Source of the DNA: an uncultured Bacteroidales bacterium | Lineage (GTDB): Bacteria > Bacteroidota > Bacteroidia > Bacteroidales > F082 | Direction: 5' to 3' | NCBI GenBank assembly: GCA_937906455.1 | Contig: CALCYT010000047.1 | Span: forward strand, 1-64,000 | DNA: 64,000 nucleotides | Shown: positions 1 to 9,257 of the stretch, in pieces | Numbering within the stretch: the stretch's first letter is position 1 | Layout: each line of letters begins with the position of its first letter | The notes under the pieces: generated by a model | The model's database searches: none | What the model saw: only the letters and a program-made list of their open reading frames with translations | What the model was told of the DNA's origin: nothing | Translations under genes and position numbers: made by a program

Positions 1-99
1 GCCCTTCCCGAGAGAGCAGGGCGCTTGTGTCGTCGGTCGCCGCAGTGGGCGGGCGGTCGGGCGTAAAATTAGATAAAACGTTTTTTGATTTTTTTGTTA
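1..99. other. GC-rich window edge, no assigned gene
   Basis: The first ~65 bases are very GC-rich compared with the rest of the window and then change abruptly to T-rich sequence. All three plus frames are open from the edge for 20 or more codons, so this could be the 3' end of a gene that starts outside the window, followed by the terminator at 118-146. The fragment is too short to recognise. Confidence 0.3.
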
Positions 100-146
100 C
101 CACTTCTAAGAAGTGGGAGCCGCCTCGGTAGAGGCGGCTTTTTTTT
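100..146 (+). terminator. Double hairpin with T-tract
   Basis: Two hairpins follow each other. 100-107 pairs with 109-116 (CCACTTCT / AGAAGTGG). A GC-rich stem 118-126 / 131-139 (AGCCGCCTC / GAGGCGGCT, loop GGTA) runs directly into eight T residues. The second is a textbook intrinsic terminator for a plus-strand gene lying left of the window. Confidence 0.8.
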
Positions 147-154
147 GTAGCTCA

Positions 155-600
155 GTCAGAGATTCCTCACTGCGCTAATGCCTTAACGCCCTTAATAGCG
201 GCTGCCTTAAGGGCATTAATGCCCTTAACGGCTTTAACGGCTTTAAGGCTGCCGCTGATGCCCTTAAAGCCGCCGCTACTGCCCTTAAAGCCGCCGCTGC
301 TGCCCTTAAAGTCGCCCTCCCAATTGTTCAAGTCAGAGATTCCTCACTGCGCTGCTGCTGCTCCTAACGCCATTAAAGCCTTTAATAGCGGCTACCTTAA
401 GGGCATTAATGCCCTTAACGGCTTTAACGGCTTTAAGGCTGCCGCTGCTGCCCTTAAAGCCGCTGCTGCCCTTAAAGTCGCCGCTGTTGCCCTTAAAGCT
501 GCCGCCGCTGTTGCTCTTAAAGTCGCCCTCCCAATTATTCAAGTCAGAGATTCCTCACTGCGCTGCTGCTCGGAATGACAGAAGCACGCAGGGAGAGGAA
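155..600. repeat. Compound non-coding repeat array
   Basis: A long unit is present twice and begins a third time. The segment GTCAGAGATTCCTCACTGCG starts at 155, 332 and 543 (periods 177 and 211). After it comes a block of short palindromic pieces such as CCTTAAGGGCATTAATGCCC, then several ~18-21-bp subrepeats of the form GCCCTTAAAGCCGCCGCTGCT. The third copy continues into CGGAATGACAG, an intergenic repeat end common in Bacteroidales. The open frames across the array translate into low-complexity Leu/Pro/Lys/Ala runs and are repeat artefacts, not genes. Confidence 0.85.
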
Positions 601-609
601 AACCATTTC

Positions 610-648
610 AACAGTGCGAAGTTTGAAGTTTGAAGTGTGAAGTTTGTC
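610..648 (+). repeat. Heptad microrepeat upstream of rnpB
   Basis: Degenerate tandem copies of a 7-base unit (GAAGTTT, GAAGTTT, GAAGTGT, GAAGTTT) lie just before the rnpB promoter. This is one member of a group of 7-8-bp periodic spacers scattered through the window. Confidence 0.6.
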
Positions 649-675
649 ATTGTATTAAAAAATATTGTAATTTTG
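643..675 (+). promoter_or_regulatory. rnpB promoter
   Basis: A Bacteroidota-type promoter: -33 element TTTG at 643-646 and -7 element TAATTTTG at 668-675, separated by 21 bases. It places transcription start near 682, where the RNase P RNA begins. Confidence 0.75.
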
Positions 676-680
676 CAGGA

Positions 681-1063
681 TGAAAGGCGATTGTCGCGGG
701 CAGACGAAATGGTCTGCGTGAGGAAAGTCGGGACAGCACAGAGCACCATACTTCCTAACGGGAAGGCGTTGGAGACAACGACAGCAAGTGCCACAGAAAA
801 CTACCGCCCTGAGCGTGTCGAAGGGTAAGGGTGAAAACGCGAGGCAAGAGCTCACGCCTTGGCATGGCGACATGTCACGGAGGTAAACCTTATGGGCTGC
901 AAGACCAAATACACCGGCATCGTGGGACAGTTGGGAATCCGTCCCACCGAAGGGTCGCTCGCCCGAGCCGGGAGGGTAGGTCGCTGAAGCCTGACGGCGA
1001 CGTCAGGATTAGAGAAATGACAATCATCCGCACATGCGGATTACAGAATCCCGCTTATGCCTT
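681..1063 (+). ncRNA. rnpB: RNase P RNA (bacterial type A)
   Basis: The catalytic RNA of RNase P, which removes 5' leaders from pre-tRNAs. Conserved landmarks are visible in order: GAGGAAAGTCGGGAC near 719 (P4 5' strand and CR-I), the ACAGAAAAC segment near 792-800, GGTAAGGGTGAAA near 823-835, the TAGAGAAATGACAATC segment near 1010-1025 (CR-V) and ACAGAATCCCGCTTAT near 1043-1058 (CR-V/P4 3' strand). It is preceded by a good promoter and followed by a terminator. The distal part of the P12 region (807-825) is CCCTGAGCGTGTCGAAGGG, which resembles a repeat dispersed in many Bacteroidota genomes. Ends are approximate. Confidence 0.93.
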
Positions 1064-1065
1064 TC

Positions 1066-1107
1066 TTTTGCCTTTGGACTCTCCGTAGCCTAAAGGCAAA
1101 ATTTTTA
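1066..1107 (+). terminator. rnpB terminator
   Basis: TTTTGCCTTT (1066-1075) pairs with AAAGGCAAAA (1092-1101), followed by TTTTTA. It lies directly behind the last conserved bases of RNase P RNA. Confidence 0.8.
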
Positions 1108-1164
1108 TAATAAAACAGCATTTTTTTCGTTTTCTTTTTGTAAATTCGCAAAAAATTTTGTCTT

Positions 1165-4100
1165 ATGCCCAAAATAAGAAAAATAACTGTATTAATATCA
1201 TTGATGTTTGTCGTAACTGTCTCATTGTCAGCACAGAACAGAATCGGCGACTTAGAGCCGGAGTCGTTGTTCGCCGATGCGAAGATGTTGTTCGATAACA
1301 AGAATTACGGCGCCGCTGCCGAACTGTTTCACCGATATCTGACGGCGTCGGCGGGACAAAGCCCGCAAAAGATGGTGGAGGCGGCGTTTTATGAGGCGGC
1401 ATGCTCGTCATATCTTGGATCGGGAGAACAGCAGCTCATGTTTTTCTCGCAGGAGAACCCGACGAGCATATTCGCGGCGAAGGCCGACCTGCTGTACGCC
1501 GACATGCTTTTCAAAAACAAGAAATACCGCGACGCGCTGAGGAAATATGAGTCCGTTGACGACGAAAGCCTGCCGGACAACGACAGAGCCGAGTATTATT
1601 TCAAGAGAGGACTCGCTTATTATCAGACCAACGACATCGAGAAGGCGGCACCGTTCTTCTATAAGTCCGCCGTGATGGAAAGCCCGTATAAAGACGACGC
1701 GCGTTACTACTACGCCCATATCCAATATATAGATGGAAAATATGACGAGGCGAGATACCATCTTGACAAGATAGCCGATTCGCCTAAATATAAAGACGTG
1801 ACACCGCTGTATCTGACACAAATCGACTATATTGAAGGAAAATACACCTCCGTCACCACCGATGCGGATGTGGTGCTCGACAACGTGAAAGGTCAGCGGA
1901 AAGTGGAGCTGGCATTGGTGACGGCGGAGTCGTGGTACCAACAGAAAGATTATGCCAAGGCACTGCGCTACTACGACATCGCGAGCGAGAACACACGCAA
2001 GACCTTCCCTCGTGAGGTGGAGTTCCATATAGGATTCTGCAAGATGAAACAGCTTGATTTTGAAGACGCTGTCGCTAATTTTCAGAACGTAACGAAAAAA
2101 ATCAACAACGACGAGCTGGCGCAGTACGCCTCATATTATCTCGCGCAATGCTATATGAAGACGGGACAGGAGAAATTCGCGCGCAACGCTTACCTGACGG
2201 CATATAAGAGCGATTTCAACCATGAGATGAGCGAGGACGCGCTGTTCAACTACGCGAAACTGAGCTTCATCAGCGGCGTTGACCCATTCAACGAGGCGGT
2301 GTCACTACTCGAGGATTTTATCACGAGACATCCCGATTCGGCGAGAAAAGACGAGGCCCGCACGATGATAATACATCTGTATCTCAACGGCAAAGACTAT
2401 GACAAGGCTATCAAGTCGATAGAAAGTCTCCCCGACATGGATGCCGAGATGCAGAAGATCTACGCTCAGCTGACATACAACATCGGCATCGAGAGCTATA
2501 ACGCCATGGATTACGACAAGGCGGTGACATATCTCAACAAGACCATCAACAACAAACAGGGCGACGCCAAGATGAGGGCGGAGGCATATTACTGGCTCGC
2601 CGACAGCTATTATCAGAAGAAAGAATACGGCAACGCCGAGAACTATTACAACGCCTTCCTGAAAATCGGCGGATCGGGACAGTCGGAGATGCTGCCGATG
2701 GCATATTACAACCTCGGATATATCGCCTATATGAAAGGCGGATTCAACAACGCCATCAAGAATTTCAACTATTTCTTCAACATGGCGAAGGACGACAAGG
2801 ACTTTGAGTCGGACGCCTGGATGCGCATCGGCGACTGTTATTTCATGGAACGCAGCTACAACAAGGCTATCGTGGCGTACAGCAACGCCATGAAGCTCGG
2901 TGACGCCAACGCCGACTATGCCCTCTTCCAGCAGGGCATGGGCTACGGTGCAATGGGTGACATGAACGCCAAGGTGAGATGCCTTGAGAGTCTCACAAGC
3001 AACCACGCCACGTCATCGTTCTACGACAGAGCCATTTACGAGACAGGCATGGCACATCTCAGCAGTGGCGACGAGCGCGCCGCGATAGCCTCGTTTGACA
3101 AGATAGTGAGGGAACGTCCCCGCTCGGCTTACGCCCGACAAGGTCAGATGAAGATAGGGATGCTCTATTACAATGGAAACCAATACGACAACGCGCTGAC
3201 GAACCTCAAGAAAGTGGTCGATAACTACCCGAACACCGCGGAGGCACGCGAGGCGCTCAACATCATGAGGAGCATCTATATGGAGGAAAACAACACCACC
3301 GAGTTCTACAGATACACTGAGGAGAAAGGCATAGCGACGAGCGTGACGGAGCAAGACTCGGTGTCGTTCGCCACCGCAGAGAACTTCTTCCGTCAAGGCC
3401 AATATGAAAACGCCCTGAAAGCCGCACAACAATATGCGGAGAGATTCCCTCAAGGGGCTTATCTCTTGAAAGTCAATTACTACGGTATGACGTCGTTGGA
3501 GAAACTCGGCCGCGACAGCGAGACGAAGCCTTATCTCGAATATATCATCGCGCAACCTGACAACGACTACACCGACAACGCCCTGCTGAAGCTCGCCGGC
3601 ATGGAAAAAGCCGCCGGTGACCTGCGAAAAGCCAAGGGCTGTTATGAGCGGCTGCTCGACATCACGGAGAACCAGACGATGAAGGCACAGGCTCTCGAAG
3701 GCGCGATGGAATGCGGATATAGACTCGATGACTATGACGACGCCATAGCGAGAGGCGAGGAGCTGTCGGGAATGCAAGGGCTCTCACAAAGCTCAAGGAA
3801 CCATCTCAATTATGTCGTCGGAATGTCGCTCTATAGGAAAAACAACCTCGTGGAGGCGGTGACATGGCTGGAGGCCTGCGCCAACAAAGACAGAACCGAG
3901 ACAGGGGCGGAGGCGGCTTATCACGTGGTGCTGGCTAACTATAAGATGGGCAAACTCGATGAGACGGAGAAGAAGGTGTTCGACATATCAGACAACTTCA
4001 GCAACTACAGCTATTATGTGGCGATGTCGTTCATCACGCTGAGCGATGTGTATGTCGCCAAAGACAATGTCTTCCAAGCTAAAGCAACATTGCGGAGCAT

Positions 4101-4200
4101 CATTGAAAACTACCCCGGCGGCGAGCCGAAAGACCTCGCACAGCAAAAACTGACCGCAATTGAAAATGACGAACTTAATAATGAGGAGGAAACAGAATGA
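1165..4200 (+). CDS. Large exported TPR-repeat protein
   Basis: A 1011-residue protein with an N-terminal signal peptide (hydrophobic residues about 6-22, ending SLSAQ) followed almost entirely by tetratricopeptide-like helical repeats. Examples are the segments with YAKALRYYDIA, AEAYYWLADSYYQKKEYGNAENYY and SYNKAIVAYSNAMKLG. The repeats resemble the BamD/YbgF-type TPR arrays of periplasmic proteins. It overlaps the next gene by 4 bases (ATGA), so it is probably co-translated with that outer-membrane barrel protein and may serve as its periplasmic partner; this pairing is inference. The ATG at 1165 follows an AT-rich leader. The exact function is unknown. Confidence 0.85.
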   Translation: MPKIRKITVLISLMFVVTVSLSAQNRIGDLEPESLFADAKMLFDNKNYGAAAELFHRYLTASAGQSPQKMVEAAFYEAACSSYLGSGEQQLMFFSQENPTSIFAAKADLLYADMLFKNKKYRDALRKYESVDDESLPDNDRAEYYFKRGLAYYQTNDIEKAAPFFYKSAVMESPYKDDARYYYAHIQYIDGKYDEARYHLDKIADSPKYKDVTPLYLTQIDYIEGKYTSVTTDADVVLDNVKGQRKVELALVTAESWYQQKDYAKALRYYDIASENTRKTFPREVEFHIGFCKMKQLDFEDAVANFQNVTKKINNDELAQYASYYLAQCYMKTGQEKFARNAYLTAYKSDFNHEMSEDALFNYAKLSFISGVDPFNEAVSLLEDFITRHPDSARKDEARTMIIHLYLNGKDYDKAIKSIESLPDMDAEMQKIYAQLTYNIGIESYNAMDYDKAVTYLNKTINNKQGDAKMRAEAYYWLADSYYQKKEYGNAENYYNAFLKIGGSGQSEMLPMAYYNLGYIAYMKGGFNNAIKNFNYFFNMAKDDKDFESDAWMRIGDCYFMERSYNKAIVAYSNAMKLGDANADYALFQQGMGYGAMGDMNAKVRCLESLTSNHATSSFYDRAIYETGMAHLSSGDERAAIASFDKIVRERPRSAYARQGQMKIGMLYYNGNQYDNALTNLKKVVDNYPNTAEAREALNIMRSIYMEENNTTEFYRYTEEKGIATSVTEQDSVSFATAENFFRQGQYENALKAAQQYAERFPQGAYLLKVNYYGMTSLEKLGRDSETKPYLEYIIAQPDNDYTDNALLKLAGMEKAAGDLRKAKGCYERLLDITENQTMKAQALEGAMECGYRLDDYDDAIARGEELSGMQGLSQSSRNHLNYVVGMSLYRKNNLVEAVTWLEACANKDRTETGAEAAYHVVLANYKMGKLDETEKKVFDISDNFSNYSYYVAMSFITLSDVYVAKDNVFQAKATLRSIIENYPGGEPKDLAQQKLTAIENDELNNEEETE

Positions 4201-5870
4201 AATATAAGGCACTGATAATCAATGTGTTACTCATTATCGCAAGCTTGATGGCAAACGCGCAGTCGCATAATGAGCAGGTGACGGTGGAAGGCTCATACCG
4301 ACCGCAGATAAAACGCTCGGAACGTTTGCAGAAGACACCAGAGACACCGGAAAACAAGTTCTATATACCTGATTACAAGGCGGAGACGAAGGATTTCAAC
4401 TACATATACAACGTGGATGTCGAGATGATGAGTGCCGTGACGTACAAAGAGGATTATATCGCCGATGACAAGGAGAACTTCCTGAAGGCGGGCATAAGCT
4501 CCAACTTGTCGCCGCTCTTCTTGTATCGTCATTACTCCGAGCTGTCGAAGGCGATGAGCATAGGCGTTGGGGTGAGACATTATTCGTCGTGGCTCAACAA
4601 CCAGGAGTACAAGAAGTCGTCGTTCATGAATAACGATGTCAACGTGATGACTGTCAACAAGTTACGTAGCGGACAGCTGCATGCTTTCGGCGACTACCGA
4701 TACGACATGTACCATCTGCGCGCCTACGACGACATCGAGAACCCCAACGGACGCAACATCCATACGTTAAATATGGGGGCCAAATGGCTTTCCAACGGCT
4801 CAAGCTACCGCGATTTCTATACCGAGATAGGCGGCGATTACCGCGCCACGTGGATTTCCGGCGGCACCGTCGAACACCAGCTCAACGCGGCTGGATGCGT
4901 GGCGTATTCCGACAACTGGCTGAATGGCAACGGCATCAATAACTTGCAGACCATAGCCTCCGATTTCGAGATGAATTACAATAACATCTACCAAGCGCAG
5001 CTCCTCGTGTCGGTAAGCCCGCATTTCATCTTCAGCGGCGATTTCTACCACATACACGCCGGTCTGCGTTTCGATTTCAAAACCGGCGACAATGTGGGTC
5101 TTTACCCCGATGTGAGAGGAAGTCTGTTTGTGCTCGACAACATGCTTGAGTTTTACGCCAAGTTCGGCGGAAGCTCGAAAATCAACACTTTCGCGGATGT
5201 CGTGACGGAAAATCCTTTCGTGGTGTCAGAGGTCACCAACGTGGGCGAGTTTGGATACGAGAAGACGAAAATCGACTTCCAAGGCGGCGTCAAGGCAAAG
5301 ATAACCAATCACTTGGATGCACATCTCGGAGTGCGTTACCGCAATGTTAAAAACAGCGTTTTCTATATCCCTGACGATGATTGTTATGTTATATTCGATG
5401 ATGACGCCACCGTTTTTCATCTACAGGCATTCAATCTGCTGTTCAACAATTATAATGTTGTGAACGTCCTCGCCGACATCCATTGGAAAGCCCTGGAAAA
5501 CCTCGACATGGCGGCAGAGCTGTCGATTAATCGATATACGATGCCCGCGACGGCTGCGTTGAATTATTCCAAGCCCTGGTACAAGCCTTCGTTCACCATG
5601 ACATTGCGCGGCGATTACCGTCTTGACGAGACGTGGCGGTTCAACGCCTCGATGACGGTTTTGGGCAAACGTTGGGCCAAGAATCTTGATGGCGAGGCTG
5701 AGGAACTGAAGCCTGCGTGCGATGTGCAGCTTGGCGCGGATTATCAGATAAAGGACGACTTGGCGGCTTTCGTCGAGATACACAACCTTTTCCATCAGAA
5801 ATACCAGCTTTACTACAACTATCCGAGCATAGGATTCGAGGTTTTCGCAGGTATAAAATACCGTTTTTGA
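4197..5870 (+). CDS. Outer-membrane beta-barrel protein, TonB-receptor-like
   Basis: A 557-residue protein with a signal peptide (about 1-22, ending MANAQ), a short segment VTVEGSYRPQIK and then many alternating amphipathic strands rich in Tyr, Asn and Asp, ending in the C-terminal aromatic KYRF expected of an outer-membrane barrel. It resembles the barrel part of TonB-dependent receptors, but no full plug domain is obvious and it is short for that family. The start overlaps the TPR gene stop by 4 bases. Substrate unknown. Confidence 0.8.
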   Translation: MKYKALIINVLLIIASLMANAQSHNEQVTVEGSYRPQIKRSERLQKTPETPENKFYIPDYKAETKDFNYIYNVDVEMMSAVTYKEDYIADDKENFLKAGISSNLSPLFLYRHYSELSKAMSIGVGVRHYSSWLNNQEYKKSSFMNNDVNVMTVNKLRSGQLHAFGDYRYDMYHLRAYDDIENPNGRNIHTLNMGAKWLSNGSSYRDFYTEIGGDYRATWISGGTVEHQLNAAGCVAYSDNWLNGNGINNLQTIASDFEMNYNNIYQAQLLVSVSPHFIFSGDFYHIHAGLRFDFKTGDNVGLYPDVRGSLFVLDNMLEFYAKFGGSSKINTFADVVTENPFVVSEVTNVGEFGYEKTKIDFQGGVKAKITNHLDAHLGVRYRNVKNSVFYIPDDDCYVIFDDDATVFHLQAFNLLFNNYNVVNVLADIHWKALENLDMAAELSINRYTMPATAALNYSKPWYKPSFTMTLRGDYRLDETWRFNASMTVLGKRWAKNLDGEAEELKPACDVQLGADYQIKDDLAAFVEIHNLFHQKYQLYYNYPSIGFEVFAGIKYRF

Positions 5871-5931
5871 TTTTTTCGGAAAAAAGGCAAAAAAATAAGA
5901 AAAAAAAGCTAAAAATCTGTCATTTTTTTCA

Positions 5932-5961
5932 TTGTTAATTCAAAGAAAATTAGTAACTTTG
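5932..5961 (+). promoter_or_regulatory. gyrB promoter
   Basis: TTG at 5932-5934 and TAACTTTG at 5954-5961, 19 bases apart, match the Bacteroidota -33/-7 consensus. Predicted start of transcription is near 5968, about 43 bases before the gyrB ATG. Confidence 0.75.
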
Positions 5962-6010
5962 CGAAGTTTATTTTTGAAATGACAATTAAGAAAGAAATAC
6001 GAAAAGGAAA

Positions 6011-7963
6011 ATGACAGAAGAAGAAAAAATCCAGAATGCTGAGAGCAACTACGGTGCCAACAACATTCAGGTTCTTGAAGGTTTGGAGGCGGTACGCAAA
6101 CGTCCCGCCATGTACATCGGCGATGTCAACGTGAGAGGTCTGCACCACTTGGTTTATGAGGTGGTTGACAACTCCATCGATGAGGCGATGGCCGGTTTTT
6201 GTGATAACATTGACATTGAGATTTTACCAGGCAACTCAATCTCCGTTGTCGATAACGGACGTGGCATCCCGACGGGCATGCACGAGAAGGAGAAACGCTC
6301 GGCTCTTGAAGTCGTCCTCACGGTGCTTCATGCCGGCGGCAAGTTCGACAAAGGCTCATACAAGGTGTCGGGCGGTCTGCACGGCGTGGGCGTGAGCTGT
6401 GTCAACGCATTGTCGAAACACCTGACAGCCGAGGTGCACCGCGAAGGCAAGGTCTTCATGCAGGAATATGAATACGGTAAACCGCTCTATCCAGTGAAAA
6501 CGGTGGGCGAGGCTCATGACCACGGCACACGTATCACATTCACGCCCGACGACAGCATCTTCATCACTAACGAATACAGCTACGACATCCTCGCCGCCCG
6601 TATGCGCGAGTTGGCATATCTTAACAAAGGCATAAGAATCACTTTGACCGACAAACGTATCGACCCTGAGACAGGTCTGGAAGGCAAGAGCGACGAGTTC
6701 CATTCAGCTAACGGTCTCATCGACTTCATCAACTATCTTGACGAGAATCGTGAGAAACTCACTCCGGAGCCTATCGCCATACAAGGTGAGACGGACAACG
6801 TGCCGGTGGAGATAGCTCTGGAATACAATACCTCTTATTCGGAGAACCTGCATTCATACGTAAATAACATCAACACCCACGAGGGCGGCACACATCTCGC
6901 GGGCTTTCGTCGTGGCCTGACACGTACCTTGAAGGCATACGCCGACAAGGAAGGAATGTTCGCGAAGCTGAAGTTTGAAATCAACGGCGACGACTTCCGC
7001 GAGGGCCTGACAGCTATCATATCGGTGAAGGTGCCGGAGCCTCAGTTCGAGGGTCAGACCAAGACCAAGCTGGGCAACAACGAGGTGATGGGTATAGTCG
7101 ATAAGATCGTGAGTGAACATCTCTCGAACTACCTTGAGGAGCACCCGAAAGAAGCGAAGATGATTGTCGATAAGGTCGTCTTGGCGGCACAGGCGCGTCA
7201 TGCCGCACGTAAGGCACGTGAGCTGGTTCAAAGAAAAGGAGCGTTGTCGGGAGGCGGACTCCCCGGAAAACTCGCCGACTGCTCGGAACGTGACCCTGAA
7301 CTCACCGAGCTTTATCTCGTGGAGGGTGACTCGGCAGGCGGCTCGGCAAAACAAGGCCGCGACCGTAAGTTCCAGGCTATACTGCCTCTGAGAGGTAAGA
7401 TCCTGAACGTCGAGAAAGCCATGCAACACCGCGCCTTCGAGAGTGAGGAGATTAGGAACATCTACACCGCCCTCGGCGTAACCATAGGGACGGAAGAAGA
7501 CAGCAAGGCGTTGAATATCGAGAAGCTGCGCTACCATAAAATCATCATCATGACAGATGCCGATGTCGATGGAAGCCACATCTCGACACTTATTCTGACG
7601 TTCTTCTACAGATATATGCCCGAACTCATCGAGAAAGGCTACGTGTATATCGCCACGCCGCCACTGTATCTCGTCAAGAAAGGCAAGAAAGAGAAATATT
7701 GCTGGACGGAGGAACAACGAATCTCGTTGCTCGAAGAAATGGGTGGCGACGCTCACGTGCAGCGTTACAAAGGTCTCGGTGAGATGAACCCTGAACAGTT
7801 GTGGATGACGACGATGAACCCTGAGTTCAGGACGTTGCGTAAGATTCATATCGAGAACGGAGCCGAAGCCGACTATATCTTCTCCATGCTGATGGGCGAC
7901 GAGGTGGGCCCGCGCCGCGAATTCATAGAGCAAAACGCCACATACGCAAACATTGACGCATAA
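6011..7963 (+). CDS. gyrB: DNA gyrase subunit B
   Basis: The ATPase subunit of DNA gyrase, which with GyrA introduces negative supercoils. The 650 residues are the normal length for the short (Bacteroidota/Firmicutes-type) GyrB. The GHKL ATPase fold is shown by EVVDNSIDEAMAG (N box), DNGRGIP and GGLHGVGVSCVNAL. The TOPRIM domain is shown by YLVEGDSAGGSAKQGRDR and the metal-binding DADVDGSHI, and the C-terminal GLGEMNPEQLW is present. It has its own promoter. The V-ATPase E gene starts only 17 bases after its stop with no clear promoter between, so read-through is likely. Confidence 0.98.
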   Translation: MTEEEKIQNAESNYGANNIQVLEGLEAVRKRPAMYIGDVNVRGLHHLVYEVVDNSIDEAMAGFCDNIDIEILPGNSISVVDNGRGIPTGMHEKEKRSALEVVLTVLHAGGKFDKGSYKVSGGLHGVGVSCVNALSKHLTAEVHREGKVFMQEYEYGKPLYPVKTVGEAHDHGTRITFTPDDSIFITNEYSYDILAARMRELAYLNKGIRITLTDKRIDPETGLEGKSDEFHSANGLIDFINYLDENREKLTPEPIAIQGETDNVPVEIALEYNTSYSENLHSYVNNINTHEGGTHLAGFRRGLTRTLKAYADKEGMFAKLKFEINGDDFREGLTAIISVKVPEPQFEGQTKTKLGNNEVMGIVDKIVSEHLSNYLEEHPKEAKMIVDKVVLAAQARHAARKARELVQRKGALSGGGLPGKLADCSERDPELTELYLVEGDSAGGSAKQGRDRKFQAILPLRGKILNVEKAMQHRAFESEEIRNIYTALGVTIGTEEDSKALNIEKLRYHKIIIMTDADVDGSHISTLILTFFYRYMPELIEKGYVYIATPPLYLVKKGKKEKYCWTEEQRISLLEEMGGDAHVQRYKGLGEMNPEQLWMTTMNPEFRTLRKIHIENGAEADYIFSMLMGDEVGPRREFIEQNATYANIDA

Positions 7964-7980
7964 TTTAACAACATACGATT

Positions 7981-8598
7981 ATGGATAACGAAAACAAACT
8001 TGATATTCTGACAAAGAAAATCTACGAGCAAGGTGTCGAGAAAGCTAATCACGACGCCGTGGAGATAGTGGAGAACGCCAAGAAAGAGGCTGAGAGAATC
8101 ATCAATGACGCTAAAGCTGAGGCGGAACACATTGTAAATCAGGCGAATAAAGATGCCGACGAGCTTAAGACGAAGGTCAACGCCGACGTGAAGATGGCAG
8201 CCACACAGAGCATCGCCGTCACCAAGCAGGAGATTGAGAAGATGGTGGTGATGAACGCCGCCGAGCAAGGCGTCAAGGTCTCGATGTCGTCAGCGGATTT
8301 CGTGAAGGAGCTGATCAAAGTCATAGTGAAAGCGTTTAATCCGGAGAACGCCTCGCCGGTGGCATTGGACCTCATCCTGCCAGAGACGATGAAGGCTGAG
8401 GTGGAGCCCTTCGTGAAAAACGAGATCAGCAAAATGTTTAAGTCCAATGTCACCGTGAGCTTCAATAAGAAGCTCGGCGGCGGCTTCAAGGTCGCGCCTA
8501 AGGATGGCGGCTACGTGCTGCAGTTCACCGACAACGAGTTCATCCAGCTGATTTCCAATTATCTGCGTCCCGCGACAAAGAAAATTCTGTTCGGCTGA
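7981..8598 (+). CDS. atpE: V-type ATPase subunit E
   Basis: Peripheral stalk subunit of the rotary V/A-type ATPase. It has 205 residues: a long charged N-terminal helix (about 10-95, with many Glu/Lys/Ala heptads such as ENAKKEAERIINDAKAEAEH), then a compact C-terminal domain with the LGGGFKVAPKDGGYVLQFTDNE segment that binds the catalytic head. First V-ATPase gene, directly downstream of gyrB; its stop overlaps the next start in TGATG. Confidence 0.9.
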   Translation: MDNENKLDILTKKIYEQGVEKANHDAVEIVENAKKEAERIINDAKAEAEHIVNQANKDADELKTKVNADVKMAATQSIAVTKQEIEKMVVMNAAEQGVKVSMSSADFVKELIKVIVKAFNPENASPVALDLILPETMKAEVEPFVKNEISKMFKSNVTVSFNKKLGGGFKVAPKDGGYVLQFTDNEFIQLISNYLRPATKKILFG

Positions 8599-9215
8599 TG
8601 GAGAACTACGTCTATATCGTCGCGAGTCTGCCGGAGATAGCGGTTAACTACGATGGCGGCGCCTTCGACTACCCAGCAGTCAGGGAGCAGATAGTCGAGC
8701 TTCTCTCGGAGGACGACCGGAAACTGGTCGCACTTCTTGAGGAAGGCTTCGACGAGGACACCCTTGGCGCGGATTTCTATGCCAAAGCCGCCGCAAGCGA
8801 GAGCCGTTTCATACGGGAGTACTTCGACTTCGACGGCAGGCTGCGTAACATGAAGGTGGCATATCTCGCGAAACGTCTCGGCAAACAAGGCGACGCCTAC
8901 TTTGTCGATATGCCTGAAGCCGACTTCGAGGAGGAGAGCCAGATAAAGGCGATACTGGAGGACAGCGACTTCGTGAGGCGCGAGCAGAAGATGGATGAGC
9001 TGAAGTGGGAGAAGGCAAGCGACATCGCCCGCATGGACTATTTTAACATGAATGCCATCCTCGCTTTCTTAGTGAAGGCCAAGACCGTTCAACGTTGGGC
9101 TGAACTCGACGCTGCGAAAGGTGAGGAGATGTTCCGCAAGTTGGTGAAGGAGATTCGCGGGACGAATGAACATTTGGACTTGAGCGGAGGAGGGAAAATA
9201 ATGCATAATTCTTGA
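8598..9215 (+). CDS. DUF2764 family protein of the V-ATPase operon
   Basis: A 205-residue soluble protein beginning MENYVYIVASLPEI, the start typical of the DUF2764 family, which occurs between the E and A genes in Bacteroidota V-ATPase operons. It is acidic and predicted helical. No recognisable gene for subunit C (the d-type rotor cap) or F occurs in this operon, so this protein may fill the C position; that is inference from order only. The start overlaps the atpE stop by one base. The operon is interrupted directly after this gene by an AT-rich cassette. Confidence 0.85.
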   Translation: MENYVYIVASLPEIAVNYDGGAFDYPAVREQIVELLSEDDRKLVALLEEGFDEDTLGADFYAKAAASESRFIREYFDFDGRLRNMKVAYLAKRLGKQGDAYFVDMPEADFEEESQIKAILEDSDFVRREQKMDELKWEKASDIARMDYFNMNAILAFLVKAKTVQRWAELDAAKGEEMFRKLVKEIRGTNEHLDLSGGGKIMHNS

Positions 9216-9257
9216 TATTCAAATTTCTCAATTGTTTTAAAAAAACATCATTGTAAA

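Noticed and set aside
155..600. Possible CRISPR array
   Set aside because: Repeats are long and directly abutting, with no unique spacers of constant length and no cas genes nearby.
219..633. Open frames of 60-119 residues across the left repeat array
   Set aside because: They translate the repeat units into low-complexity Leu/Pro/Lys/Ala runs, occur on both strands and have no promoter or family resemblance.
6854..7933. 359-residue minus-strand open frame opposite gyrB
   Set aside because: It is the antisense shadow of a highly conserved gene; its sequence has no recognisable motif.
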